Assembly (NCBI GenBank): GCA_900543755.1
Contig: UQSP01000023.1
Span: 1-30,663, forward strand
Length of the DNA: 30,663 bases
From: an uncultured Eubacteriales bacterium
GTDB taxonomy: Bacteria; Bacillota; Clostridia; Christensenellales; Pumilibacteraceae
Direction of reading: 5' to 3'
This document shows positions 23,672 to 30,663 of this stretch, one piece after another. The position numbers and the translations under genes were made by a program. The notes under the pieces were generated by a model. That model had not been told where the DNA came from. It ran no database searches and worked only from the letters and a program-made list of their open reading frames with translations. How positions within the stretch are numbered: the stretch's first letter is position 1; each line of letters begins with the position of its first letter.

Positions 23672-24949
23672 TTGAGGACTCTTACAGCGGCTGACGGCAC
23701 CGCCGTCTACTTCAAGGCGATTGTTTTCAACCTTCTGGTGCAGCTTTTCGGCTCGATAGTGCTTACGATAGTAACCACTGCCGCAACGGTGGGCGAAAAC
23801 GCTTACATGACGCTGAATTTCGTGCTTATGGCGCTTATCCAGGCGGTGTTTTTCCTCGCCGTTTATTCCTCGGTAAGGAAAAAGAAACTCGCTCTTGCTT
23901 ATCCCGTGCGTCCCGTAAAATGGTTTATCGCCCTTTCGGCGTTTTTGTCAAGCGTAGTGTGCATACTGTGTTTCGCGCTTCCCGCGCAATGGTTCTATCT
24001 TCTGCTGGAAAAAGCGGGCTATTCGTTTTCCGACCCCGTAAGCTTCGAAACTCCCGTCAACCTTGCGCTGGGTATACTCGTCACCGTTATACTTGCGCCT
24101 TTGTGCGAAGAGCTTGTTTTCCGCGGCGCGCTTTTAGGCGGTCTTGTCAAAAAATACGGAGTCGCAGCCTCGGTGCTTATTTCGGGCGCGACTTTTGCGC
24201 TTATGCACATGAATCCCGAACAAACCGTTTATCAGTTTTTCCTGGGCTGCGTGTGCGCCTGGTTCGCGATTTGCTCGGGTTCGGTACTGCCCTCGATGTT
24301 ACTTCATTCGGGCAATAATCTGGTCGCCGTTCTGTTGGAGTTTATCCCGTCCGCAGGTGAAGAAAGCGCGGCTTTGGGCGCGGCGGACGTTTTAACCACC
24401 GTATTGCTGTTTGTCGCGGGTGCAGCGGTCGTTTACTTTTTGGGCAGACTTATGCTTAAAAACAGGTCAGGCGCAGGAAAAGGGCTTATTTTCGATTTCC
24501 GCGTCACTCGCGCCGTTAAACCCGATATGATGGTAAATAGGGACAACGTAACTTTGTGTCCCGACAACGATTTAAGTGGAAATGACGCGTCTTGCGCAAA
24601 AGACGGAAATAACGCAACACCTTCTGATAAAGACAGCTTTTCTGAAGCCGACGCGTCAAAGCAAGCGGTGACGGGCGGTTTTTCAGCCGACTCCTCAACC
24701 GAAAGCGGCTTGGATACAAGCGGTTTGGCTTGCGAAACTTCCACGGATAAGAAAAAACGCCGCGAAAACGTCTATACGGGCAAATTCCTGCTCGAGGGAC
24801 GTATGGACGAAAACGACGTCAGGGAGGGACGGCGCCGCAACGCGTTACTCGGCAAAAAAACCCACGTCATTCTGCTGTGTCTTGGGCTGGGCGTATGCGT
24901 TTTTATGTGGCTGTTTGTGTTTGCCGCCAATCTTTCGGGGCTTATGTGA
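23672..24949 (+). CDS. CPBP-family intramembrane metalloprotease (first of two)
   Basis: A 425-residue membrane protein of the CPBP (Abi) family, relatives of the CAAX prenyl endopeptidase. About eight membrane segments occupy residues 10-265. The motifs are present: Glu146-Glu147-x-x-x-Arg151 (EELVFRG), FALMHMN with its His, and MLLHSGNN. Most family members end here, but this one adds about 110 hydrophilic Ser/Asp/Lys-rich residues of low complexity (about 270-380), then KFLLEGRMDENDVREGRRRN and one last membrane helix (about 397-420). The start is TTG with AAGGAGG before it. It follows walJ closely, and a second CPBP gene follows after 87 bases. Substrate unknown. Confidence 0.85.
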   Translation: MRTLTAADGTAVYFKAIVFNLLVQLFGSIVLTIVTTAATVGENAYMTLNFVLMALIQAVFFLAVYSSVRKKKLALAYPVRPVKWFIALSAFLSSVVCILCFALPAQWFYLLLEKAGYSFSDPVSFETPVNLALGILVTVILAPLCEELVFRGALLGGLVKKYGVAASVLISGATFALMHMNPEQTVYQFFLGCVCAWFAICSGSVLPSMLLHSGNNLVAVLLEFIPSAGEESAALGAADVLTTVLLFVAGAAVVYFLGRLMLKNRSGAGKGLIFDFRVTRAVKPDMMVNRDNVTLCPDNDLSGNDASCAKDGNNATPSDKDSFSEADASKQAVTGGFSADSSTESGLDTSGLACETSTDKKKRRENVYTGKFLLEGRMDENDVREGRRRNALLGKKTHVILLCLGLGVCVFMWLFVFAANLSGLM

Positions 24950-25036
24950 CTTTAAGTTTCGGCCGGGCGGCAGGGTAACGGAAATATAATACGGATAAGC
25001 TTATCCCTTAACGGGAAAAACAATAAAAGGAAACAT

Positions 25037-26083
25037 GTGGCAATGGAAGAACTTTTACGTAAAAGACAAATTCAGTTCCGCGCGGCAGGGGCGGTGATGT
25101 TCTCCGTCGCGGCGGGCCTATCGATTGCGAGAATAATCTCCTCGCTTATTTCGGATAAGCTGTCGCCCACGCTTTCGGACGTAATTTTCACGCTGACGAC
25201 TCAAGCGGTTTTTTTGCTGATAATACCCTTTCTGATTTACAAGTTTTCGCTTAAAAAGAGTTTTACGGGCGTCATGCGGCTTTCTTCCGTCCGTAAGCCC
25301 GACTTTCGCGTCATGCTGCTTTGCGTGCCGCTGGGAGTGTGCTGTCTTATCGCCACCATGGGCGTGTCCACCGTTTGGGCGGTAATTCTGGAAATGCTGG
25401 GGTTCAATTATCCGGCAGGCGGCTCGTCCTATCCCGCAACCTTTTCGGTGTGGCTGCTGCTTCTCAATATAGTGCTGACCGGCGTTTTCCCGGGCGTGTG
25501 CGAGGAGTTTGCCAACCGCGGCGGCTTTCTTACCACCATGCGCGGCTCGTTTAACGAGGCTCAGACGATAGTTATCTGCGGGCTGGCGTTCGGGCTTTTC
25601 CACCAGAACGTGACGCAGGTGTTTTACACGTTTTTGTTCGGTATGCTGATGGCGGCGCTGGTAATAAAGACAAAATCGATTTTCCCCGCGATACTCGTGC
25701 ATTTTCTCAACAATTCCATAAGCGTTTATCTGGATTTCGCGTCCGTTTATTCGCTGCCGCTGGGAAATTTTTTCGATTCGGTCAATTACCTTCTGGCAAA
25801 TTATTTTATCGTCGCCGTCATATTGTGGATGGCGGTAATAGGAATAGGCGTGGGTATTTTTATCCTCATAATGCGTTTAAGCAACAAAAACGCCGCAAAA
25901 AATCGGGACAACGATAACGGCGTTAAAATCGTCGAAGCCGAGGGCGAGTCTCTCGAGGGCGAAGCTTTGCCGCTTGAAGACACGCTTCTTTATAAACCCG
26001 TCGCGCGCGACTGGGCTTTCTACATCGGCGCGCTGGTGATTACTTTCATCACGACTTTCTGTACGTTTTTCTGGGGTCTGTGA
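25037..26083 (+). CDS. CPBP-family intramembrane metalloprotease (second of two)
   Basis: A 348-residue relative of the preceding protein. About eight membrane segments are seen, and the family motifs are intact: Glu156-Glu157-x-x-x-Arg161 (EEFANRG), FGLFHQN and ILVHFLNN. As in its neighbour, the catalytic domain is followed by a charged linker (KNAAKNRDNDNGVKIVEAEG and on), here shorter, and one final membrane helix at the C-terminus. The GTG at 25037 sits five bases after AAAGGA; an ATG two codons later (25043) is nearly as good. The stop overlaps the rlmH start (TGATG), so these genes are translationally coupled. Confidence 0.85.
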   Translation: MAMEELLRKRQIQFRAAGAVMFSVAAGLSIARIISSLISDKLSPTLSDVIFTLTTQAVFLLIIPFLIYKFSLKKSFTGVMRLSSVRKPDFRVMLLCVPLGVCCLIATMGVSTVWAVILEMLGFNYPAGGSSYPATFSVWLLLLNIVLTGVFPGVCEEFANRGGFLTTMRGSFNEAQTIVICGLAFGLFHQNVTQVFYTFLFGMLMAALVIKTKSIFPAILVHFLNNSISVYLDFASVYSLPLGNFFDSVNYLLANYFIVAVILWMAVIGIGVGIFILIMRLSNKNAAKNRDNDNGVKIVEAEGESLEGEALPLEDTLLYKPVARDWAFYIGALVITFITTFCTFFWGL

Positions 26084-26529
26084 TGAAAAAAGTTACCGTT
26101 TTGTGCGTGGGTAAAATCAAGGAGAAATTTATTTCTGACGGAATAGCCGAATACGCCAAAAGACTGACGCGGTTCTGCGAGTTCAGGGTGGAGGAGATAT
26201 CCGACGAGTGCGGCGCGGACGCCGTCAGGCGCGAGTCGGACGCGCTTTTAAAGAAAATGAACGGCTTTTGCGTGCTTACCGATATCGGAGGAAAGGAGCT
26301 TTCCAGCCCGCAGCTGGCGTCCGTCATGGATAAGGCGTATCTTACCGTGCCCGAAATAACTTTTATAATAGGCGGCAGCGAGGGAGTGGACGAGCGCGTT
26401 CGCGAGAAAGCAGACCTTAAAGTAAGCTTCGGGAAGGTGACTTATCCGCATATGCTGATGCGCCTTATTTTAACCGAGCAGATTTACCGCGCTTTCAACA
26501 TTCTGGCAAAGACGCCTTACCATAAGTAA
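26083..26529 (+). CDS. rlmH: 23S rRNA (pseudouridine1915-N3)-methyltransferase RlmH
   Basis: A 148-residue SPOUT-class methyltransferase that modifies helix 69 of 23S rRNA. Landmarks are the N-terminal VTVLCVGKIKEKF, LTDIGGKELSSPQLA, the SAM-site FIIGGSEGVDERV, and the closing MRLILTEQIYRAFNILAKTPYHK, which is nearly invariant in the family. It is slightly shorter than the usual 155-159 residues, but both ends match. The ATG overlaps the upstream TGA by one base; a GTG one codon earlier (26080) is possible but unneeded. Confidence 0.95.
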   Translation: MKKVTVLCVGKIKEKFISDGIAEYAKRLTRFCEFRVEEISDECGADAVRRESDALLKKMNGFCVLTDIGGKELSSPQLASVMDKAYLTVPEITFIIGGSEGVDERVREKADLKVSFGKVTYPHMLMRLILTEQIYRAFNILAKTPYHK

Positions 26530-26701
26530 ACATTCGGCTTTTTTTCGGCGCTTGCGACCTTCTTCATCGGGTTATTTAATCGGCGCAACTGTTTGTCTTT
26601 ATAAACTTTATTTTTCGGCGGTTATCGTTACGTGATTTTTAAGCCCCGAAAGCTACGGTTTTTCGCGCACGGTTTTCCTTCTGTATGCATATAAAGCGTT
26701 T

Positions 26702-26708
26702 AAGGAGG
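26702..26708 (+). promoter_or_regulatory. Ribosome binding site supporting a TTG start
   Basis: AAGGAGG lies eight bases before the TTG at 26717, an ideal distance. No ATG or GTG is nearby in frame. Confidence 0.75.
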
Positions 26709-26716
26709 AAGCGGAT

Positions 26717-27574
26717 TTGTACACATATTCACGCCTTAACGACGATATTTCGTTTTTGTTAAGATGCGGCGCGGAGGCGGGCAGCATCGGTTACAGCGAA
26801 AGCGGCAGGATTATCCCTTACGTCAGGATAGGCTGCCGTAACGGAATAAAGACTATTGTCACGGGCGGCATACACGCGCGCGAAAACGTGACCGGTGCGC
26901 TTGTGATGCGCCAGGCGGCTTACGCCTTAAAAAAAGGAGTAAAAAACGGTTCGGTCTATTTTGTGCCCATGCTTAATCCCGACGGAGCGCTGCTCATCGA
27001 GCACGGCGCGGATTTTTTCGGAAAAGAACGAAGCGCGTTTTTGAAAAAAATAAACGGCGGCAGCGAGAATTTTTCGCTTTGGAAGGCAAACCTTAACGCC
27101 GTGGATTTAAACGTCAACTTCGACGCGCGCTGGGCAAGCGGAAGCAAAAACGTGCTTACTCCCGCGCCCGAAAATTATGTGGGCGGTTTTCCCTTCTGCG
27201 CGCGGGAAACGGCGGCGTTAAGGGATTTTACGCTTGAAATCATGCCCGACTGCACGGTAAGCTATCACGCCAAGGGCAGGGAGCTTTACTGGTATTTCCA
27301 CCAAAACGGCCGACGCAAAACCCGCGACGAAAACATGGCGCGTTTTCTCAACGAAAAGCTGTTATATGAGATTAAAGGCGACTTTACCTTAAGCGCGGGC
27401 GGATACAAGGACTGGTGCGTCGAAAAACTGAAAATTCCCGCCTTTACCGTGGAAATAGTTCCCGACGAAAAGACTCATCCTCTTTCCGACGACGCGCTTG
27501 ACGACGACGAGTGGGAAAGAAACAAGGATTTGCCGCTACGCGTAAACGAGTATCTTGCGCGGACGCATAAATAA
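26717..27574 (+). CDS. M14-family zinc carboxypeptidase
   Basis: A 285-residue metallopeptidase of the M14 family. Zinc ligands are His53 and Glu56 in GGIHARE and His184 in VSYHAKG; the catalytic Glu246 sits in FTVEIVPDE, and FVPMLNPDGALL gives the usual Asn-Pro-Asp-Gly strand. The order and spacing suit the gamma-D-glutamyl-diamino acid peptidase branch, which trims cell-wall peptides. There is no signal peptide, so a role inside the cell, for example in wall-peptide recycling, is more likely than wall hydrolysis; this is inferred. The gene stands alone between gaps of about 190 and 150 bases and starts at TTG. Confidence 0.88.
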   Translation: MYTYSRLNDDISFLLRCGAEAGSIGYSESGRIIPYVRIGCRNGIKTIVTGGIHARENVTGALVMRQAAYALKKGVKNGSVYFVPMLNPDGALLIEHGADFFGKERSAFLKKINGGSENFSLWKANLNAVDLNVNFDARWASGSKNVLTPAPENYVGGFPFCARETAALRDFTLEIMPDCTVSYHAKGRELYWYFHQNGRRKTRDENMARFLNEKLLYEIKGDFTLSAGGYKDWCVEKLKIPAFTVEIVPDEKTHPLSDDALDDDEWERNKDLPLRVNEYLARTHK

Positions 27575-27724
27575 GCGCATAAAGCGGGAAAGCTTTAAAT
27601 CGCAAAAACACCCTGAATCTTTAAAAAACAAAGGTTGTGTTTTATTTGACGGGATATTAAAAACGCCGCGCGATAAAGTCACGGACAAAATTCAAAGAAC
27701 AAACGAAACTTAAAGGACGATTAA

Positions 27725-28372
27725 ATGGAAGAATTAAACGAAAAACTGACAGAGCATGGCTTTTTTCATTGTGGCGGCGGTCAAAATTCGGACTGCGCCT
27801 TAAAAAGAGAGGACGGTGTCGGCTCGTTTAAGGACGGGAAGAAAGTCGGGCAAAAGAATAATACGGGAAAAAGTCCGCGCCCCGATAACGCCGAAAACAG
27901 CGAAGAAGCCGCGCTTGACCTGTTTTTCATGAAAAAATGTCTCGTGCTTAGCGAAAAAGCGGCGAAAAAAGGGGACGTTCCCGTGGGATGCATTGTGGTT
28001 TGCGGGAATAAAGTCGTATCCAAAGCCTTTAACGTGAGAGAGCGCGACTTCGACCCTACGGCTCATGCCGAGATACGCGCGCTGGCGGCGGCGGGCAAAA
28101 AGCTGAAGCGGCGCAACCTTTCGGGCTGTACGCTGTACGTGACGCTTGAGCCTTGCGTCATGTGCGCGGGCGCGATAGTGAATTCGCGCGTGGACAGGGT
28201 GGTGTTCGGCGCGTACGACCGTCGTTTCGGCTGCTGCGGCAGCGTCATGAACCTTGCGTGCGACGAAAGGTTCAATCACCGCGCGGCGGTCAAAGGCGGA
28301 GTAATGGAAGAGGAGTGCGCGGCTTTACTCAGCGGATTTTTCAAAGAGCTGAGGCAAAAAAAGAAGAAATAA
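27725..28372 (+). CDS. tadA: tRNA-specific adenosine deaminase with N-terminal extension
   Basis: A 215-residue protein whose residues about 67-212 are a complete TadA, which converts A34 to inosine in the tRNA-Arg anticodon. The zinc site is His114-Ala-Glu116 (HAEIRAL) and Cys144-x-x-Cys147 (EPCVMCAGAIV), with NSRVDRVVFGAYD and FNHRAAVKGG further on. Family members usually begin about where FFMKKCLVLSEKAA starts. Here 66 extra residues precede it, polar and low in structure (GGGQNSDCALKREDG, KSPRPDNAENSEEA). The long form is preferred because AAAGGA stands about eight bases before ATG 27725, while the ATG at 27929 has no such site. Confidence 0.9.
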   Translation: MEELNEKLTEHGFFHCGGGQNSDCALKREDGVGSFKDGKKVGQKNNTGKSPRPDNAENSEEAALDLFFMKKCLVLSEKAAKKGDVPVGCIVVCGNKVVSKAFNVRERDFDPTAHAEIRALAAAGKKLKRRNLSGCTLYVTLEPCVMCAGAIVNSRVDRVVFGAYDRRFGCCGSVMNLACDERFNHRAAVKGGVMEEECAALLSGFFKELRQKKKK

Positions 28373-28414
28373 TTTTTTCCTGTACATTGCCCCGGGGTTA
28401 TGGCGGGAAAGCGA

Positions 28415-28444
28415 TTGACAAATTTTAAATTTTGGATATATAAT
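28415..28444 (+). promoter_or_regulatory. Consensus promoter of the glmU-like/prs genes, close to the start codon
   Basis: A perfect TTGACA (28415-28420) and perfect TATAAT (28439-28444) with an 18-base spacer. The start of transcription should be near 28451, just before the ATG at 28454, so the leader is at most a few bases. Confidence 0.85.
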
Positions 28445-28453
28445 AGGTAAGGT

Positions 28454-29554
28454 ATGAGTAAAAAATACTGCGGTCTTATATTAAAGACGTATTACGACAA
28501 AATGGGCGATACGTCAAAAATCGAAGTTTTCGGCAAATCCATGCTGGAATGGGTTTCGCTTGCCCTTACGGACGCGGAAACGGACATTGCGGACTTTGAG
28601 CGCGATAAGGAGCTTCCCGCGCTTGTGCGTCCGCACGTCAAACAGGGTTGCGACTATATAGTGGTGCTGTTTTCGGACACTCCGCTTATCACCGCCAAAA
28701 CCGTGGCCGCCGCCGTGGACGAGGCGTACAACAGCGGAAAAACCGTGCTTAAAATGACGCGCGGATACGTTTTTAATTGCGCATACGTGCTTAACACCGA
28801 AAAGATTTATACCGAAAATACTTTTTACTTCGACGAGGAAGATTTTATCACCGCTTTCAGTTTCAAGCAGGTGGGACTTATCTCGGACATACTTAAAAAC
28901 CGAATACTCGATTATCACATGGACCAGGGCGTTCATTTCGAGGACCTTACGGGCACGGTCATCGGTTGCGACGTCGCAATCGAGGAGGGCGTGACGATAG
29001 GTCACAACAACATAATCAAAGGCAAAACCCGCATAAAAAAGGGCGCGCGCATCGGCAACGGCAACGTCATAGAGGACTGCGTCGTGGACGAGGGCGCGGT
29101 TATCGAGTCCTCTCACGCGGTGAGAAGCTATATCGGCAAAGGCACCTCGGTCGGGCCTTATGCAAACCTGAGGGCGGACAACGTAATAGGCGAAAAGTGC
29201 AAAATAGGCGACTTTGTGGAGCTTAAGAGCTGCACGATAGGCGACGGCAGCAAACTGTCGCATCTTACTTACGCGGGCAACGCGGTCATAGGCAAAGGCT
29301 GCAACGTGGGTGCGGGCGTGGTATTTGCAAACTACGACGGCAAAGACAAACATACCACGGTCGTGGGCGACAACGCGTTTATAGGCTCTTCCTCGACGAT
29401 AATCGCCCCCGTTAAAATAGAGGACGGCGCGTTTATTGCGGCAGGGTCGGTGATTAACGCCTTTGTTCCTGCAGGGGCGCTTGCGATTGCGCGCGCACGT
29501 CAGACGGTAAAACCCGACTGGACGGGCAACAAGTATACCGCCGGCAAAAAGTAA
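28454..29554 (+). CDS. GlmU-like protein: intact acetyltransferase half, degenerate uridylyltransferase half
   Basis: A 366-residue relative of GlmU (usually about 450), which makes UDP-GlcNAc. Residues about 165-366 form a left-handed beta-helix that matches the GlmU acetyltransferase: GPYANLRADN, IGDFVELKS, LSHLTYAGN with the catalytic-type His270, VGAGVVFANYDGKDKH, FIGSSSTIIAPV and ALAIARARQ. The first 165 residues align only loosely with the nucleotidyltransferase: FSDTPLIT with Asp75 and LKNRILD remain. The glycine-rich LAAGxGTRM loop is replaced by LILKTYYDKMGD, and the QxEQxGTxHA region is absent. It probably acetylates glucosamine-1-phosphate but should not add UMP. It precedes prs, as glmU does in many Firmicutes. 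A promoter lies right at the start. Confidence 0.85.
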   Translation: MSKKYCGLILKTYYDKMGDTSKIEVFGKSMLEWVSLALTDAETDIADFERDKELPALVRPHVKQGCDYIVVLFSDTPLITAKTVAAAVDEAYNSGKTVLKMTRGYVFNCAYVLNTEKIYTENTFYFDEEDFITAFSFKQVGLISDILKNRILDYHMDQGVHFEDLTGTVIGCDVAIEEGVTIGHNNIIKGKTRIKKGARIGNGNVIEDCVVDEGAVIESSHAVRSYIGKGTSVGPYANLRADNVIGEKCKIGDFVELKSCTIGDGSKLSHLTYAGNAVIGKGCNVGAGVVFANYDGKDKHTTVVGDNAFIGSSSTIIAPVKIEDGAFIAAGSVINAFVPAGALAIARARQTVKPDWTGNKYTAGKK

Positions 29555-29583
29555 ACCGCCGCGATTTCACTTAAGGAAGAAAT

Positions 29584-29603
29584 TTGTCCGATAAAACGGA
29601 CAA
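29584..29603 (+). other. Hairpin between the glmU-like gene and prs
   Basis: TTGTCCG pairs with CGGACAA around a six-base loop in the 88-base gap. The following bases are A-rich rather than a T-run, so termination would be weak; it may be an mRNA-stabilising or processing element. Confidence 0.45.
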
Positions 29604-29642
29604 GCTTTAAAAATACAATATATTTTTGGAGGCATTATCAAC

Positions 29643-30602
29643 ATGATAGCACACGGTAACAAGATTAAGCTCTTTGCGGGCAACGGTTCACCCGCGCTTG
29701 CGGCGGAAATAGCCAAGGAGCTTAATATGCCGCTGGGCGCGATTAAAGTCGGCAAATTTTCCGACGGCGAAACCAGCGTTCAGATCGACGAGACCGTAAG
29801 AGGTTGCGACGTATTCGTAATTCAGTCCACTTCCATGCCCGTCAACGACAATCTGGTCGAACTTCTGGTCATGATCGACGCGATGCGCCGCGCAAGCGCC
29901 GGACGTATAACCGCAGTAATTCCCTATTTCGGTTACGCGCGTCAGGACCGCAAGGCAAGGGCAAGAGACCCGATTACCGCAAAACTCGTCGCCGACCTCA
30001 TCACCAGCGCAGGCGCCGACCGCGTGCTTACCATGGACCTGCACGCACCCCAGATTCAGGGATTTTTCGACACTCCCGTCGACAACCTTCTGGGAAGCTC
30101 GGTTCTTTGCAATTACATAAAAAACAAGGCGTTCGTCAAGCGCGACGACCTTATCGTCGTTTCGCCCGACGTGGGCTCGGTCGCCCGTGCGCGCGCAATG
30201 GCAAACAAGCTTGACTGCCCGCTTGCGATTGTGGACAAGCGCCGTCCCAAAGCCAACGTCATGGAAGTCATGAACATTGTCGGCGAAGTCAAAGACAAAA
30301 CCTGCCTGCTTGTCGACGACATGATTGATACCGCCGGCACCATTACCCAGGGCGCGAAAGCGCTTATCGAGGTGGGCGGAGCCAAAGAAGTTTACGTCTG
30401 CTGCACTCACGCCGTGTTAAGCGGTCCCGCAATCGAAAGACTCGAACAGTCCGTCATCAAAAAAGTGTATATGCTTAATACGATAGAACTTCCCAAGGAA
30501 AAGAAAATTGCCAAAATCGAGGAAATCACCGTGGCGCCGCTTTTTGCCCGCGCTATCGAAAGCATTTTTGCCGAACTTCCTCTTTCCAGACTTTACGAGT
30601 AA
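29643..30602 (+). CDS. prs: Ribose-phosphate pyrophosphokinase (PRPP synthetase)
   Basis: A 319-residue class I PRPP synthetase, making phosphoribosyl diphosphate from ribose-5-phosphate and ATP for nucleotide, histidine and tryptophan synthesis. Landmarks are the opening KLFAGNGSPALA, FSDGETSVQI, the YFGYARQDRK loop, DLHAPQIQGFFD with His134, and the PRPP loop LLVDDMIDTAGT (about 222-233). Length and termini are normal. GGAGG at 29628-29632 supports the start. It lies 88 bases after the glmU-like gene, the common gcaD-prs order, and is followed by a hairpin at the window's end. Confidence 0.97.
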   Translation: MIAHGNKIKLFAGNGSPALAAEIAKELNMPLGAIKVGKFSDGETSVQIDETVRGCDVFVIQSTSMPVNDNLVELLVMIDAMRRASAGRITAVIPYFGYARQDRKARARDPITAKLVADLITSAGADRVLTMDLHAPQIQGFFDTPVDNLLGSSVLCNYIKNKAFVKRDDLIVVSPDVGSVARARAMANKLDCPLAIVDKRRPKANVMEVMNIVGEVKDKTCLLVDDMIDTAGTITQGAKALIEVGGAKEVYVCCTHAVLSGPAIERLEQSVIKKVYMLNTIELPKEKKIAKIEEITVAPLFARAIESIFAELPLSRLYE

Positions 30603-30621
30603 TTGCTTAAAGCAACAAAAC

Positions 30622-30648
30622 GGCTTTCCTACATATAATAGGAAAGCC
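30622..30648 (+). terminator. Probable rho-independent terminator after prs, cut by the window end
   Basis: GGCTTTCCT pairs perfectly with AGGAAAGCC around a nine-base loop, 20 bases after the prs stop. The expected T-run is not seen because artificial sequence begins at about 30648. Confidence 0.7.
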
Positions 30649-30663
30649 TGTCTCTTATACACA
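30648..30663. other. Tn5/Nextera mosaic-end adapter remnant
   Basis: The last 16 bases, CTGTCTCTTATACACA, are the reverse complement of the Tn5 mosaic end used in Nextera libraries. This is not genomic sequence. A minus-strand frame starting here with MYKRQ is a known product of such read-through. Confidence 0.93.

Noticed and set aside
30417..30662. Minus-strand frame of 81 codons starting MYKRQ
   Set aside because: Its first codons come from the Tn5/Nextera mosaic end and the rest is antisense to prs.

Overview
The window looks like chromosomal DNA of an uncultured Gram-positive anaerobe of the Bacillota (Clostridia-like). The basis is lipoprotein signal peptides with lipoboxes, strong AGGAGG-type ribosome binding sites, frequent TTG starts, sigma-A-type promoters and typical Firmicutes genes (walJ, rlmH, glpP, the glmU-like gene followed by prs, two-subunit Fe-S fumarase). 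A finer placement is not supported by what I can see. The last 16 bases match the Tn5/Nextera mosaic end, so the 3' edge is a library or assembly artefact, and the 5' edge is a simple cut just upstream of a gene.

Region 1 (61-16350) is one long plus-strand carbohydrate-uptake and degradation locus. In order it encodes a lipoprotein solute-binding protein, a 966-residue membrane-tethered solute-binding protein with carbohydrate-binding-like domains, a MalF/MalG-type permease pair, an NHL-repeat/TPR/Yip1 membrane protein, a DUF5696-type membrane-anchored putative glycosidase, a second MalF/MalG-type pair, two PF10091 (GH144-like, endo-beta-1,2-glucanase-type) enzymes (one a lipoprotein, one cytosolic) and one MsmX/UgpC-type ATPase. 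Several genes overlap by a few bases, and a clear terminator lies at 16533-16565. With the cytosolic GH3 beta-glucosidase at 18409-20559, the set reads as a pathway that cuts a glucan outside the cell, imports the oligosaccharides and hydrolyses them to glucose. Beta-1,2-glucan (sophoro-oligosaccharides) is the best guess for the substrate, based only on the PF10091 family.

Region 2 (16351-20659) has a small membrane protein and a GlpP-type antiterminator behind one promoter, then an AT-rich gap with an apparent decayed reading frame and an imperfect inverted repeat, then the GH3 gene with its own promoter and terminator.

Region 3 (21114-22741) holds the two subunits of a class I fumarase on the minus strand, separated by an unusual 266-bp gap. 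A divergent promoter pair separates them from Region 4.

Region 4 (22867-30602) is plus-strand housekeeping: WalJ, two tandem CPBP membrane proteases, RlmH, an M14 metallopeptidase, TadA with an extra N-terminal segment, a GlmU-like protein that keeps the acetyltransferase half but has lost the uridylyltransferase signature, and Prs.

The main points worth following up are the composite glucan locus, the putative DUF5696 glycosidase, the degenerate GlmU, and three genes whose promoter sits directly on the start codon (leaderless-like).
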